DNA of 64,000 bases from Bradyrhizobium sp. SRS-191 (GTDB lineage: Bacteria > Pseudomonadota > Alphaproteobacteria > Rhizobiales > Xanthobacteraceae): positions 372,001 to 436,000 of the forward strand of contig NZ_JANBVS010000003.1 of assembly GCF_024586915.1 (NCBI RefSeq). The letters are read 5' to 3'. The notes under the pieces were generated by a model, which made no database searches, was not told where the DNA came from, and saw only the letters and a program-made list of their open reading frames with translations. Position numbers and translations under genes: made by a program. Below are positions 43,908 to 53,096 of this stretch, piece by piece. Each line of letters starts with the position of its first letter. Within the stretch, counting starts at the first letter, position 1.

Positions 43908-45113
43908 ATGCGCAAACTCCCCGTCACGGTCTTGTCCGGCTTCCTCGGGGCTGGGAAGACTACTTTGCTCAACCATATCCTGAACAACCGCCAGAACCTG
44001 AAGGTGGCGGTGATCGTGAACGACATGAGCGAGGTGAACATCGATGCGGACCTCGTTCGCGATGGCGGTGCCAATCTTTCGCGGACGGATGAGCAGCTGG
44101 TCGAGATGACCAATGGCTGCATCTGCTGCACCTTGCGCGATGATCTGCTGAAGGAGGTCCGCGCGCTCGCCGAAAGCGGCCGCTTCGATTATCTCGTGAT
44201 CGAATCCACCGGGATTTCCGAGCCGCTTCCCGTCGCCGCGACCTTCGATTTCCGCGACGAGCACGGCATGAGCCTGTCGGACGTCGCGCAGCTCGACACG
44301 ATGGTCACCGTCGTCGACGCCGTGAACCTGCTCAAGGACTACGGCTCCTCCGACTTTCTCGCCCAGCGCGGCGAGGCGCTGGAAGGCGACAAGCGTGCGC
44401 TGGTCGATCTTCTGGTCGAGCAGATCGAATTCGCCGACGTGATCGTGCTGAACAAGATCGACGACGCCAGCGCCGAGCAGCGCGATGTCGCGCGCAAGAT
44501 CATCCACTCGCTCAATCCCGATGCCGATGTGATCGAGGCGAGCCACAGCCGCGTGCCGCTCGAACGTGTGCTCGCGACGGGACGGTTCGACTTCGCGCGC
44601 GCCCAGCAGCATCCGGCCTGGTACAATGAACTCTACGGCTTCGCCGACCATGCGCCGGAGACCGAGACCTATGGCGTGACCAGCTTCGTCTATCGCGCCC
44701 GCCGGCCGTTCATCCCGACGCGCTTCAACCAGTTCCTGCGCGAGCCCTGGCCGGGCGTGATCCGCGCCAAGGGGCATTTCTGGCTCGCGACGCGGCCGCA
44801 ATGGCTGGGAGAGATCAGCCAGGCCGGCGCCATCGTGCGCACCAGCGCGCTCGGCTTCTGGTGGGCATCGGTCCCGCAGAAACTATGGCCGGAGGACCCG
44901 TCCTGGCGCACGCGCATGCTGCAGCGCTGGGACGAGGTCTACGGCGACCGTCGCCAGGAGATCGTGTTCATCGGCAGCAACATGGACGAAAGCGGCCTAA
45001 GCGCGCGGCTGGACGCCTGCCTGCTGCCCGGCAAGCCGGCGATGGAGGTCGCGGCGTGGGCGCGGCTGTCGGATCCGTTTCCGGTGTGGCGGCGCGCGGA
45101 CGAGGCGGCCTGA
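43908..45113 (+). CDS. COG0523/CobW-family zinc-type metallochaperone GTPase
   Basis: 401 residues. P-loop GFLGAGKTT (11-19), metal-site CICC (Cys71, Cys73, Cys74) in [26 protein letters not shown], and NKIDDA. The C-terminal CobW_C domain starts about 240. These features define COG0523 G3E GTPases, of which the zinc-starvation type (ZigA/YciC-like) is Zur-regulated. It would deliver metal to target proteins under zinc limitation. The Zur-type box before it supports that. The facing gene at 45258 is a His-rich cupin. Confidence 0.92.
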   Translation: MRKLPVTVLSGFLGAGKTTLLNHILNNRQNLKVAVIVNDMSEVNIDADLVRDGGANLSRTDEQLVEMTNGCICCTLRDDLLKEVRALAESGRFDYLVIESTGISEPLPVAATFDFRDEHGMSLSDVAQLDTMVTVVDAVNLLKDYGSSDFLAQRGEALEGDKRALVDLLVEQIEFADVIVLNKIDDASAEQRDVARKIIHSLNPDADVIEASHSRVPLERVLATGRFDFARAQQHPAWYNELYGFADHAPETETYGVTSFVYRARRPFIPTRFNQFLREPWPGVIRAKGHFWLATRPQWLGEISQAGAIVRTSALGFWWASVPQKLWPEDPSWRTRMLQRWDEVYGDRRQEIVFIGSNMDESGLSARLDACLLPGKPAMEVAAWARLSDPFPVWRRADEAA

Positions 45114-45189
45114 TCGGAAACGATCGAGCCGATCCTGCGAGAGGAGCAGCAGCGAGACACGCGCGACAGTCGCCCCTGATCCGCGCGTG

Positions 45190-45244
45190 AGGGAGCGGTA
45201 CAGCCGCTCCCGATGTGGCGGAGCCATCGCGAGATGGCTCCGCC
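45190..45244. terminator. Paired hairpins between convergent zinc-related genes
   Basis: GGGAGCGG/CCGCTCCC (45191-45211) is followed by GGCGGAGCCATC (45217-45228) paired with GATGGCTCCGCC (45233-45244) and ATTTTC. The second stem with flanking T- and A-runs could terminate transcripts from both directions. Confidence 0.7.
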
Positions 45245-45257
45245 ATTTTCGTTGGAT

Positions 45258-45800
45258 TCAGGATTTGGTCTCGGCGGGATCGCGGTGCACCGGATCGATC
45301 CACAGTACCGTCTCCGGCTTCTCGACCGGCTCGATGTCGATGTTGATCGCGACCGCCTCGCCGTCGCTGCGCACCAGCACGCATTCCAGCACCTCGTCGG
45401 GGCTGGCGTTGATCTCCTGGTGCGGCACATAGGGCGGCACGAAGATGAAGTCGCCGGGACCGGCTTCGGCCGTGAACTGCAGCTGCTCACCCCAGCGCAT
45501 CCGCGCCTTGCCCTTCACCACGTAGATCACGCTCTCGAGATGGCCATGATGATGCGCGCCGGTCTTGGCGTCCGGCCGGATCGTGACGGTGCCGGCCCAA
45601 AGCTTCTGCGCGCCGACGCGCGCGAAATTGATCGCGGCCTTGCGGTCCATGCCCGGTGTCGACGGCACGTTGCCATCGAGCTGATTGCCGGGGATGACGC
45701 GGACGCCGTCGTGCTTCCAGCGCTCGTCGCCGTGATCGTGAGCGTGATCATGAGCGTGATCATGGGAATGGCCGTGCGCGTGGTCGTGAGATCCTGACAT
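45258..45800 (-). CDS. Cupin-domain protein with His-rich N-terminus
   Basis: 180 residues. The N-terminus is strikingly His-rich: MSGSHDHAHGHSHDHAHDHAHDHGDE, like metal-binding segments in zinc chaperones. The cupin core holds AHHHGHLESVIYVVKGKARM and GDFIFVPPYVPHQEINAS, with the metal-binding HH.H...E and H of cupin motifs 1 and 2. It is likely a cytoplasmic metal-dependent or metal-binding protein. It faces the COG0523 GTPase, which suggests a metal-homeostasis role; that is inference. Confidence 0.85.
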   Translation of the reverse strand: MSGSHDHAHGHSHDHAHDHAHDHGDERWKHDGVRVIPGNQLDGNVPSTPGMDRKAAINFARVGAQKLWAGTVTIRPDAKTGAHHHGHLESVIYVVKGKARMRWGEQLQFTAEAGPGDFIFVPPYVPHQEINASPDEVLECVLVRSDGEAVAINIDIEPVEKPETVLWIDPVHRDPAETKS

Positions 45801-45950
45801 TTTTCTTCTTCTCGGATTCCGTGGTCGTTCAAAGGGAACCGGCGCATCCTAGTCGAAATGCCGCGGCGATGCCATTGCGGTTCCCGCCGAACCTTTTCGC
45901 GATGCCCGCGTTGACCCCGCACAGTTCACACAGACACAAGGAGACACGCT

Positions 45951-46166
45951 ATGGGTTCGACCATGGACAAGATCAAGGGCGCCACCAACGAAGCCATCGG
46001 CAAGGCCAAGCAGGGCATCGGCGAAGCCACCGGCAACGACCGCCTGCAGGGCGAAGGCGCCGTTCAGGAAGTGAAGGGCAAGGGCCAGCAGGCGCTGGGC
46101 GATGCCAAGCAGGCCACCAAGGACGCGGTGAACACCGCCGCCGGCGCTGCGAACAAGAACCTCTGA
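45951..46166 (+). CDS. CsbD-family stress protein
   Basis: 71 residues from the ATG at 45951 with AAGGAGA. The CsbD motif is clear: [56 protein letters not shown]. CsbD proteins accumulate in general stress; mechanism is not established. A hairpin follows at 46227-46254. Confidence 0.92.
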   Translation: MGSTMDKIKGATNEAIGKAKQGIGEATGNDRLQGEGAVQEVKGKGQQALGDAKQATKDAVNTAAGAANKNL

Positions 46167-46226
46167 GTGAGGTGAACGCGGCAGCGTGTTGATGAAACGT
46201 CGCTGAACGCGTAGTTGCGAGATCAA

Positions 46227-46254
46227 AAAGCCGGCTCCCCACGGGGCCGGCTTT
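46227..46254 (+). terminator. Terminator after csbD-like gene
   Basis: AAAGCCGGC (46227-46235) pairs with GCCGGCTTT (46246-46254). It lies 60 bases beyond the CsbD stop. Confidence 0.6.
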
Positions 46255-46353
46255 GCGCGTTGTTGGTTACGAACAGTATGGTGGGCAAAGGCGCGCCCCA
46301 CCGCCTATTTGATCCTGCTGCGCAAGATCGCTGCGATCGACTGCCCGATGCAG

Positions 46354-46512
46354 TGCCCTCGCCCCTTGCGGGAGAGGGCATGTACGGCCTATCCAAGCAC
46401 GCGGTTGGGTGAGGGGTATCTATCGGCGCATAGCACTCGTGGAGAGATACCCCTCACCCAACTAAGTATGCCGCTCTGTCCTACATGCCCTCTCCCGCAA
46501 GGGGAGAGGGCA
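46354..46512. repeat. Nested inverted repeats, family C-like
   Basis: Outer arms 46354-46384 (TGCCCTCGCCCCTTGCGGGA...) and 46482-46512 are 31-base near-perfect inverse complements, with one mismatch. Inner arms GTTGGGTGAGGGGTATCT (46404-46421) and AGATACCCCTCACCCAAC (46445-46462) are perfect. Most of the gene-free stretch 46167-46577 is this element. Confidence 0.85.
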
Positions 46513-46577
46513 CAGTCATGAGCACCGCGCTATCTGCTCGTCATGGCTAACCAGCATGAGCCGCAAGGCGCACGCCT

Positions 46578-47045
46578 TTACTTCACACCCAGCAGCTCGA
46601 CGTCGAACATCAGCGTCGCGTTCGGCGGGATGACGCCGCCGGCGCCGCGTGCGCCGTAGCCGAGTTCCGGCGGAATGATCAGCGTGCGCTTGCCGCCGAC
46701 CTTCATCGTGGCGACGCCCTCGTCCCAGCCGGCGATGACGCGCTTCATGCCGATCGGAAACTCGAACGGCTCGTTGCGATCGACCGAGGAGTCGAATTTC
46801 TTGCCCTTCTGGCCGTTCTCGTACAGCCAGCCGGTGTAGTGCATGACGCAGGTCTGGCCGCGGCTCGGCGTCGCGCCGGTGCCTTCCTTGGTGTCGATGA
46901 TCTGCAGTCCGGAGGGAGTGGTCATGGTCTTTCCTGTCGTTTGGGAACTGGTCTGCGCCGAGGCTCGCTGTGAGCCCAGCCAGGCGCCGGCCGCGGCTGA
47001 CACCGCCGCCATCAGCGCAACTCTTCTCGTCATCGGACGCCGCAT
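46578..47045 (-). CDS. Exported FKBP-type peptidyl-prolyl cis-trans isomerase
   Basis: 155 residues. Signal-like N-terminus with a twin-Arg (MTRRVALMAAVSAAAGAWLGSQRASAQT). One FKBP domain (about 50-155): GTGATPSRGQTCVMHYTGWLYENGQKGKKFDSSVDRNEPFEFPIGMKRVIAGWDEGVATMKVGGKRTLIIPPELGYGARGAGGVIPPNATLMFDVELLGV. It would accelerate proline isomerisation in the periplasm. Start is 47045 or the in-frame ATG at 47033. The long upstream gap contains repeats. Confidence 0.93.
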   Translation of the reverse strand: MRRPMTRRVALMAAVSAAAGAWLGSQRASAQTSSQTTGKTMTTPSGLQIIDTKEGTGATPSRGQTCVMHYTGWLYENGQKGKKFDSSVDRNEPFEFPIGMKRVIAGWDEGVATMKVGGKRTLIIPPELGYGARGAGGVIPPNATLMFDVELLGVK

Positions 47046-47448
47046 GTGTCCAGACTGCCTCTGCTCGGTTACGGGAGCCGGGGTTTAGCGCAAGGCGCCG
47101 CGGCTGACCAGCCTGCGCCGGAGCAAGCCGCGCCCTGCCGAACATTCCGATAAATAAAATCATCTTGCGCTTTATCGGAAATCATGATTGTATGCGCGCA
47201 TCCCGCCTCACTGCAGTAGGGGCGTAGCGCGCGATCGTCACGACACGCGAGGCGGGGAGCGGTGGCCACGAGAGATCGCAGCGTCTTCTCGACGAAGGCG
47301 CGGACGAACGATCTGTCGCGGACGTGAAGTCGCAGCGTCCTGACACCCCGAAGCTGGTGTCCCGCGCAATGCGTGAGAGCGCATTGTCGCGAATGGTGGC
47401 CAACAAGCCGGCGCACCAGGGAGACTGCGTATAAGCGTGAAGACCATC

Positions 47449-47553
47449 GCGCAGGGAATGCCGGCGTGTTTCGGCTTTGCCTGTGGTACCTGCCGCCTGC
47501 ATTCTTTCCGCAGGCGGGCCATGGGTGAGGCTGTCACCCGGCATTCCCTGCGC
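47449..47553. repeat. Long stem-loop with nested hairpin
   Basis: GCGCAGGGAATGCCGG (47449-47464) and CCGGCATTCCCTGCGC (47538-47553) are perfect 16-base inverse complements. Inside, CCGCCTGC and GCAGGCGG make an 8-base stem. A structured RNA, or a mobile palindromic repeat, is possible. Confidence 0.7.
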
Positions 47554-47675
47554 CCTCTGCATGCTTGCGAGGGACGAACTCAGTGCAGACCTCGGGCGCG
47601 ATGCGCCGCGAGGATGCGATGACACGTCCCCGATCTCAGAGCTGTTTGAACCGTGAATGCGCCGCCCCCACAGCC

Positions 47676-47829
47676 GTCGTCCCGCACAAGCCATGGCGCG
47701 CGCGAGCGCGGCATGGCGCCGATCCGGGATCCATACGCCGCAGCAGAGGTGATGGGCACAAAAGCCAATGACCAGCCTGCCTCAAACCGCTCCCTGGGGG
47801 TATGGGTCCCGGCGCAAGGCCGGGACGAC
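47676..47829. repeat. Palindromic intergenic repeat, family B copy 2
   Basis: Starts GTCGTCCCGCACAAGC and ends GGCCGGGACGAC, inverse arms matching copy 1 at 30491-30631. It also shares the GATCCGGGA and GGTATGGGTCC segments. Confidence 0.75.
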
Positions 47830-47860
47830 AGCGGAGTTTGTAGCTGCCGGCGTGACCGCC

Positions 47861-49447
47861 TCAATACCCCAGCGCGCAGCCGTCCTTGCGCGGATCGGAG
47901 CCGCCGGTGAGCGTGCCCTTGTCCCAGTCGATCCAGATCGCCTGGCCGCCGCCGAGCGGCGACACCACCTTGGCGGTCTTGTGGCCGATCTTCTGCAGGC
48001 CTTCGACCACGTCGGCCGGCACGCCGTCCTCGAGCTGATAGACGCCCTCGTAATGCAGGCCGCGCGCCATATCGATCGCTTCCTGCACGTCGCAGCCATA
48101 GTCGAGGATGTTGGTCAGCACGCGGGTCTGGCCGACCGGCTGATACTGGCCGCCCATGACGCCGAACGACATCTGCGCGCGGCCGCCCCTGGTGGCGAGC
48201 GCCGGGATGATGGTGTGCAGCGGACGCTTGCCCGGGCCGATGCAGTTCGGATGGCCCGGCTGGATGCGGAAGCCGCCGGCGCGGTTCTGCAGCAGCACGC
48301 CGGTCTCGTTGGAGACGATCGCCGAGCCGAACGAATGCGCGATCGAGTTGATGAAGGAGCAGACGTTGCGGTCGCGATCGACCACGGTGATGTAGACCGT
48401 TTCCGGGTTCATCGGCGGCGCGACATTGGGAAGGTCGAGCAGCTTCTCCAGGCTGATCTGCGAGATGTACTCGTCGGCGAATTCCTTGGCGAGGATGCTC
48501 GCGACCTCGGTGGTCATGTGCTCGGGATCGCCGATATGCTGCTCGCGCATCATGTAGGCGATGCGCGCGGCCTCGGCTTCGAGATGGAAGCGCTCGACGC
48601 TGAGCGGATCGATCCGCGTGAGGTCGAAGCGCGAGAGGATGTTCAGCATCACCAGCATGGTGATGCCCGGCCCGTTCGGCGGGCACTGCCAGACGTCGTA
48701 GTCCTTGTAGGTGGTGCCGATCGGCGCGGTCACCTCGGTCTGGTGATTGGCGAAATCCTCCAGCGTGTGGAGGCCGCCGATGCCGCGCAGCGTCTGCACC
48801 ATGTCCTCGGCGACGGCGCCGGTGTAGAAGCCCTTCGGCCCGTCCTTGGCGATCACGCGCAGGGTCTGCGCCAGCTCCGGCTGGCGGATCACGTCGCCGG
48901 CGACGGCGGCCTTGCCGCGCGGCAGGAAGTAGCGCGCCGTGTTGGTGCCGTTCTTGAGCTTCTCGAACTGGTTGTTCCAGTCGAACGCGACACGCGGCGC
49001 CACCACATAGCCGTCCTCGGCGGCGCGGATCGCAGGCTGCAGCAGCCGGTCGAGGCCGAGCCGGCCATGATCCTGCAGGATGCGGGCCCAGGCATCGATC
49101 GCGCCGGGCACGGACACGGCGTGGGCCGAGGTCAGCGGCACCGAATGGATCTTGCGCTCGAGATACCAGTCCACGGTGGCCGCTGCGGGCGCCCGGCCGG
49201 AGCCGTTATAGGCCATGATCCGGCCCTCGCCCTTGGGCTGCACCAGCGCGAAACAGTCGCCGCCGATGCCGGTCGATTGCGGCTCGATGACGCCGAGCAG
49301 CGCGCAGGCCGCCACCGCTGCGTCGGCCGCGGTGCCGCCGGCGCGCAGCACCTCGATGCCGGCCAGCGCCGCCTGGGGGTGAGAGGTGGCGATCATTCCG
49401 TTCTGGGCGTGGACCGTGGACCTGCCGGGGAAATGGAAGCTTCTCAT
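47861..49447 (-). CDS. Gamma-glutamyltransferase family protein
   Basis: 528 residues from the ATG at 49447; the frame extends to 49528. Ntn-hydrolase of the GGT family: the nucleophile Thr region reads NPETVYITVVDRDRNVCSFINSI, and C-terminal motifs include RPLHTIIPALATRGGRAQMSFGVMGGQYQPVGQTRVLTNILDYGCDVQEAIDMAR. The oxyanion-type LLQNRAGGF follows the nucleophile by about 30 residues. No signal peptide, so cytoplasmic, unlike classical periplasmic GGT. Such paralogues may act on other gamma-glutamyl or cephalosporin-like amides. Single gene. Confidence 0.88.
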   Translation of the reverse strand: MRSFHFPGRSTVHAQNGMIATSHPQAALAGIEVLRAGGTAADAAVAACALLGVIEPQSTGIGGDCFALVQPKGEGRIMAYNGSGRAPAAATVDWYLERKIHSVPLTSAHAVSVPGAIDAWARILQDHGRLGLDRLLQPAIRAAEDGYVVAPRVAFDWNNQFEKLKNGTNTARYFLPRGKAAVAGDVIRQPELAQTLRVIAKDGPKGFYTGAVAEDMVQTLRGIGGLHTLEDFANHQTEVTAPIGTTYKDYDVWQCPPNGPGITMLVMLNILSRFDLTRIDPLSVERFHLEAEAARIAYMMREQHIGDPEHMTTEVASILAKEFADEYISQISLEKLLDLPNVAPPMNPETVYITVVDRDRNVCSFINSIAHSFGSAIVSNETGVLLQNRAGGFRIQPGHPNCIGPGKRPLHTIIPALATRGGRAQMSFGVMGGQYQPVGQTRVLTNILDYGCDVQEAIDMARGLHYEGVYQLEDGVPADVVEGLQKIGHKTAKVVSPLGGGQAIWIDWDKGTLTGGSDPRKDGCALGY

Positions 49448-49579
49448 CGTGGCTCGCTGCGTGATCGGGAGGTGGCTGGAATACCAGTGCTGGCAGGCTA
49501 CATCGCACATTCTTTCCAGCCTCGGCAATGCCCGGGGATACCAGCTTTTCTATGGTCAGCTCTGCTGGTAAACGGCCGC

Positions 49580-50359
49580 ATGCCCCTCGCCGTCGCCGCC
49601 TTCTATCAGTTCGTTGCCCTGCCCGATTTCCGCGACCTGCGCGCGCCTCTCGCCGCGTTCTGCGCCACCCGCGGGATCAAGGGCAGCATCCTGCTGGCCG
49701 AGGAAGGCATCAACGGCACCGTCGCCGGGACGGACGAGGCGATCGACGCGCTGGTCACCGAGTTTCGCGAAGGCGAACTGTTCGCAGGGCGCCTGGACAA
49801 TCTGGAGCTGAAGTTCTCGACCGCCGCAGCAATGCCGTTCCAGCGCCTCAAGGTCAGGCTGAAGCGGGAGATCGTGACGCTCGGCGATCCCGCCGCCGAC
49901 CCGACCCGCCAGGTCGGGACCTATGTCAGTCCCGCCGATTGGAACGCGCTGATCGCAGCGCCCGACACGCTGGTGCTCGACACCAGGAATGCGTTCGAGG
50001 TGGCGATCGGCACGTTCGAAGGCGCCGTCGATCCCGGCCTGCATAGTTTCGGCGAATTCAAGGATTTCGCCGCCCGCGCGCTCGACCCCGCCAGCCACAA
50101 GCGGATCGCGATGTTCTGCACCGGGGGCATCCGCTGCGAGAAGGCGAGCGCGCTGCTGCTGGCGCGCGGCTTCTCGGAGGTCTACCACCTCAAGGGGGGC
50201 ATCCTGAAATATCTCGAGGAGATCCCGGAGGCCGAGAGCCGGTGGCGCGGCGGCTGCTTCGTGTTCGACGAGCGCGTCGCGCTCGGCCATGGCTTGCGGC
50301 AGCAGCCCGGTGCCGTCGAGCCCGGTCATGTGGAGGGTGCGAGCGATGAGCAACTCTGA
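49580..50359 (+). CDS. trhO: tRNA uridine(34) hydroxylase, rhodanese-like (TrhO/UPF0176)
   Basis: 259 residues from the ATG at 49580. The N-terminal acylphosphatase-like part (FYQFVALPDFRDLRAPLAAFCATRGIKGSILLAEEGINGTVAG) and central rhodanese domain define UPF0176. The catalytic Cys is in FCTGGIRCEKASALLLARGF (about residue 180). It hydroxylates U34 of tRNA using oxygen, giving ho5U. It overlaps slyX by 14 bases. The order trhO-slyX suggests an operon. Confidence 0.92.
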   Translation: MPLAVAAFYQFVALPDFRDLRAPLAAFCATRGIKGSILLAEEGINGTVAGTDEAIDALVTEFREGELFAGRLDNLELKFSTAAAMPFQRLKVRLKREIVTLGDPAADPTRQVGTYVSPADWNALIAAPDTLVLDTRNAFEVAIGTFEGAVDPGLHSFGEFKDFAARALDPASHKRIAMFCTGGIRCEKASALLLARGFSEVYHLKGGILKYLEEIPEAESRWRGGCFVFDERVALGHGLRQQPGAVEPGHVEGASDEQL

Positions 50360-50573
50360 GCCGTCGAATGAAGAGGTCGGGGAGCGGATCGACCGGCTCG
50401 AGATGCGGCTGACGTTCCAGGACGACACGATCGAGACGCTCAATCAGACCATCACCGCGCAGTGGCGCGAGATCGACGCGTTGAAGCGCCAGATCGCGCG
50501 GCTGGTCGAGCAGCTCGAGGACGCGCAGAGCAACGCGGAGGGGCCGCGCAATGAGCCGCCGCCGCACTATTGA
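50346..50573 (+). CDS. slyX: SlyX family protein
   Basis: 75 residues from the ATG at 50346. The motif GERIDRLEMRLTFQDDTIETLNQTITAQWREIDALKRQIARLVEQLED with coiled-coil spacing and a PPPHY C-terminus is typical SlyX. Function unknown. It overlaps trhO by 14 bases in a different frame. Confidence 0.93.
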   Translation: MSNSEPSNEEVGERIDRLEMRLTFQDDTIETLNQTITAQWREIDALKRQIARLVEQLEDAQSNAEGPRNEPPPHY

Positions 50574-50586
50574 TGGCGCAGCGATC

Positions 50587-52497
50587 TCAGGCCGGAACGG
50601 TCGCCGGCGCCTTGCTGGCCGGCAGATCGACCACCTCGCCGGCCATGACCATACGGTCGCGGCCGCCATCCTTGGCGGCGTAGAGCGCGCGGTCCGCGGC
50701 TTCGATCAAGGAGGCCGGTCCCGCGGACCGTTCGAAGCCGGGCCGGCAGACCGCCGCACCGATGCTCGCGGTGACGAAGCCCGGCGGATTGTGGTCGTGG
50801 ACGATGCGTGCGTCGTGCAGCGCCCTTCTGATGCGCTCGCCGAGCCGCGCACATCCCACGGCATCGGTGTTCGGCAACAGGATCGCGAACTCTTCGCCGC
50901 CGTAGCGGGCAACGAGATCCGAACTGCGCAGCGCCTCGTCGGCGAGGATGCCTGCCACCGTGTGCAGGCACTCGTCGCCGGCCGGATGGCCGTAGGTGTC
51001 GTTGAAGGCCTTGAAATGATCGATGTCGATCATCAGCAGCGCCAGCGAGGTCTTTTCGCGATACGCCCTGCCCCACTCCTCCAGCAACCGTTCGTCGAAG
51101 CGGCGGCGGTTGGCGAGACCGGTGAGGCCGTCCTCGATCGCGAGCGTCTCCAGCCGGCCCTGCAGCGTCTTCTGCTGGGTGACGTCGCGCGTCACCGCGA
51201 CGAAGCCGTCGAGAGTGCCGTCGGGCTGACGCGTGGCGCGAATGGTGGCCTCGACCCAGATCTCGGATTTGTCACGCCGGCGCATCCGATAGGTGGCGCG
51301 CGCCTCGTCGACGATGCCCTTCTTGATCTGGTCGAGCATCTCCTGCAGTTGCGGACGGTCCAGCGGGTTCACGCCCGAGATCGCGCGCTTGCCGAGCAGC
51401 TGCGACGGATGCCAGCCCAGCACGCGCATGGTCGAAGGCGAGACGTAGCCGATGCATTCGTCCAGCTCGATGCGCGTCACGATGTCGCTGGAGCCCTCGG
51501 CAAGCAGCCGGAAGTTCTCTTCCTTGGCAGCCAGCGCCGCGGCCAATTGCTGCCGTTGCAGCAGTTGCTTCACGAGGAAGATGCCGATGGCGATGACAAG
51601 CGCGACGAGACACATCAGCACCGAGAGCCGGACGATCGCGTTGCGTTTCCACGCCGCGAGCACATCGGCTTCGGTGCGCGTGGCCAGGACCAGGAACGGA
51701 TAGCGCTGCGCATGCTGGTAGAATCCGATGCGCTCGGATTTCTCGCCGAAGCGGCGGAACGACAGCGGGCCCGCCGCCGGATGATATGGGATGGCTTCGA
51801 CGGCCGGGCCTCCGGGCCGCTTCGGATCGGGCTCGGAATTGTCGGCGAGCACGACGCCGTCGCGGCTCACCAGGCTGATGGAGCCATGCTGTCCTACGTC
51901 GAACTGGCGATAGAACTGGGCGAAATAGGCGACGTCGATGGTGGCGAGCACGACGCCGCCGAAGCGGCCGTCGGCATGATTCCAGCGCCGGGACAGCGTG
52001 ATGACCCATTGCCCGCCGGACTTGCTCTGCACCGGACGGCCGATCAGCAGCGAACGATCCGCCGAGACGCGGTGATGAACGAAGTAGTCGCGATCGGAAT
52101 TGTTGTAGTTGGTGAGCGTGACGTCCTCGGTGGTCGCGAGCCAGTCGCCTTTTTCGTCATAGGCAAAGACGCCGCGGACACGGCCGAGGGTGGCTTTTCG
52201 GGACTTCAGGATGGTCTGCAACCGGGTGATCGCCCCCGGCTTGCCGTCGTCGGTCTCGAGCGCCGTGACGACGCCGCGCATCAGGGAATCCGCAAGCTCA
52301 AAGGTGTCCTCGACATGCTGGGTGAGCGAGCGTGCGAGGTTGCCGAGATCCGTCTCGGCATTGCGCATTTCAGAATTTCGGGAAGCCCACTCCGTCCAGC
52401 CGCTGAAGGCCAGGATGGCGCCACAGACGAGCGCAAGCCCTCCTGCCGCCCACATCGGCAGGCGGCTTCGATCGAGTCTGGTGGCAACAACGTCCAT
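50587..52497 (-). CDS. Membrane diguanylate cyclase with extracytoplasmic sensor and PAS domain
   Basis: 636 residues. Two membrane segments: about 14-35 and 287-310, bounding a periplasmic dCACHE-like sensor. A PAS domain (about 330-445) precedes the GGDEF domain (about 460-620), whose active site is GGEEF and whose inhibitory I-site RxxD is present as RSSD five residues before it. It should make cyclic di-GMP in response to an external ligand. Start is ATG at 52497. The gene is convergent with slyX. Confidence 0.94.
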   Translation of the reverse strand: MDVVATRLDRSRLPMWAAGGLALVCGAILAFSGWTEWASRNSEMRNAETDLGNLARSLTQHVEDTFELADSLMRGVVTALETDDGKPGAITRLQTILKSRKATLGRVRGVFAYDEKGDWLATTEDVTLTNYNNSDRDYFVHHRVSADRSLLIGRPVQSKSGGQWVITLSRRWNHADGRFGGVVLATIDVAYFAQFYRQFDVGQHGSISLVSRDGVVLADNSEPDPKRPGGPAVEAIPYHPAAGPLSFRRFGEKSERIGFYQHAQRYPFLVLATRTEADVLAAWKRNAIVRLSVLMCLVALVIAIGIFLVKQLLQRQQLAAALAAKEENFRLLAEGSSDIVTRIELDECIGYVSPSTMRVLGWHPSQLLGKRAISGVNPLDRPQLQEMLDQIKKGIVDEARATYRMRRRDKSEIWVEATIRATRQPDGTLDGFVAVTRDVTQQKTLQGRLETLAIEDGLTGLANRRRFDERLLEEWGRAYREKTSLALLMIDIDHFKAFNDTYGHPAGDECLHTVAGILADEALRSSDLVARYGGEEFAILLPNTDAVGCARLGERIRRALHDARIVHDHNPPGFVTASIGAAVCRPGFERSAGPASLIEAADRALYAAKDGGRDRMVMAGEVVDLPASKAPATVPA

Positions 52498-52667
52498 TCC
52501 GTGGAACTCTCCGGACGACGGGAGAGTCCCACGGACGCGTTATTTAACTCTGAAATGAGCCGGATCCGAAGCGGTCCCAACTACACCGTAAGACTACGGC
52601 AACGCCCGTACAACTACGGAACTATGCCCTGTAACGTGCGTCGTTCGCTGCAACGAGGACTGTTAGT

Positions 52668-52910
52668 TCAACGCGCGAACACCGATCGCACCTTGTCCCA
52701 CAACGACGGCTCGTGCGGCTCATGCGCGCGCGTGTCGTCGCTTTTCACGCGGGTCGTCGAAGGCTGCTGCATGGCAACCGGGTCAGACGCCGGGAACGTG
52801 TCCATCAGTCCCTTGTCGAGCTGCGTCTTCGCCTCCCGGTCGAGACGAACGGCCTCGCGCGGATCGACCGCGTGCTTGTCGTGCGGAGCGGGGTTGAATT
52901 TCTCGGCCAT
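52668..52910 (-). CDS. Small acidic/basic soluble protein of unknown function
   Basis: 80 residues from the ATG at 52910, with a clear GGGAG site. Contains LDKGLMDTFPASDPVAMQQPSTT, a 'TFPASDP' motif seen in many small alphaproteobacterial proteins of unknown function. No membrane segment. Its frame runs far upstream but only this part has a start site. Likely real but uncharacterised. Confidence 0.65.
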   Translation of the reverse strand: MAEKFNPAPHDKHAVDPREAVRLDREAKTQLDKGLMDTFPASDPVAMQQPSTTRVKSDDTRAHEPHEPSLWDKVRSVFAR

Positions 52911-53096
52911 GATCGATCTCCCTGTGCGACGACAACGCAGCGGCGAAACGCGTGTTCCCGCATCGAGAGGGCGTCGCGCTGCCGCGGGTGCGTCTGGAGG
53001 CCGCCGGCCGTCCCGAACCGATAGGAGCTTGGCCGGAACCGCCCGGCCATGTATCACGGACGGTAAACTGTTCCCCCAGGGTTGCGGAGCCCCAGC

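Larger units (their letters stand above)
47046..47860. other. Gene-free stretch rich in repeats and gene relics
   Basis: Leftward frames near 47069-47694 contain phrases such as SPWCAGLLATIRDNALSRIARDTS that I associate with recurrent small 'hypothetical proteins' of Bradyrhizobium, so they are probably repeat DNA rather than genes. The region holds a 105-base stem-loop (47449-47553) and repeat family B copy 2 (47676-47829). Confidence 0.5.
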
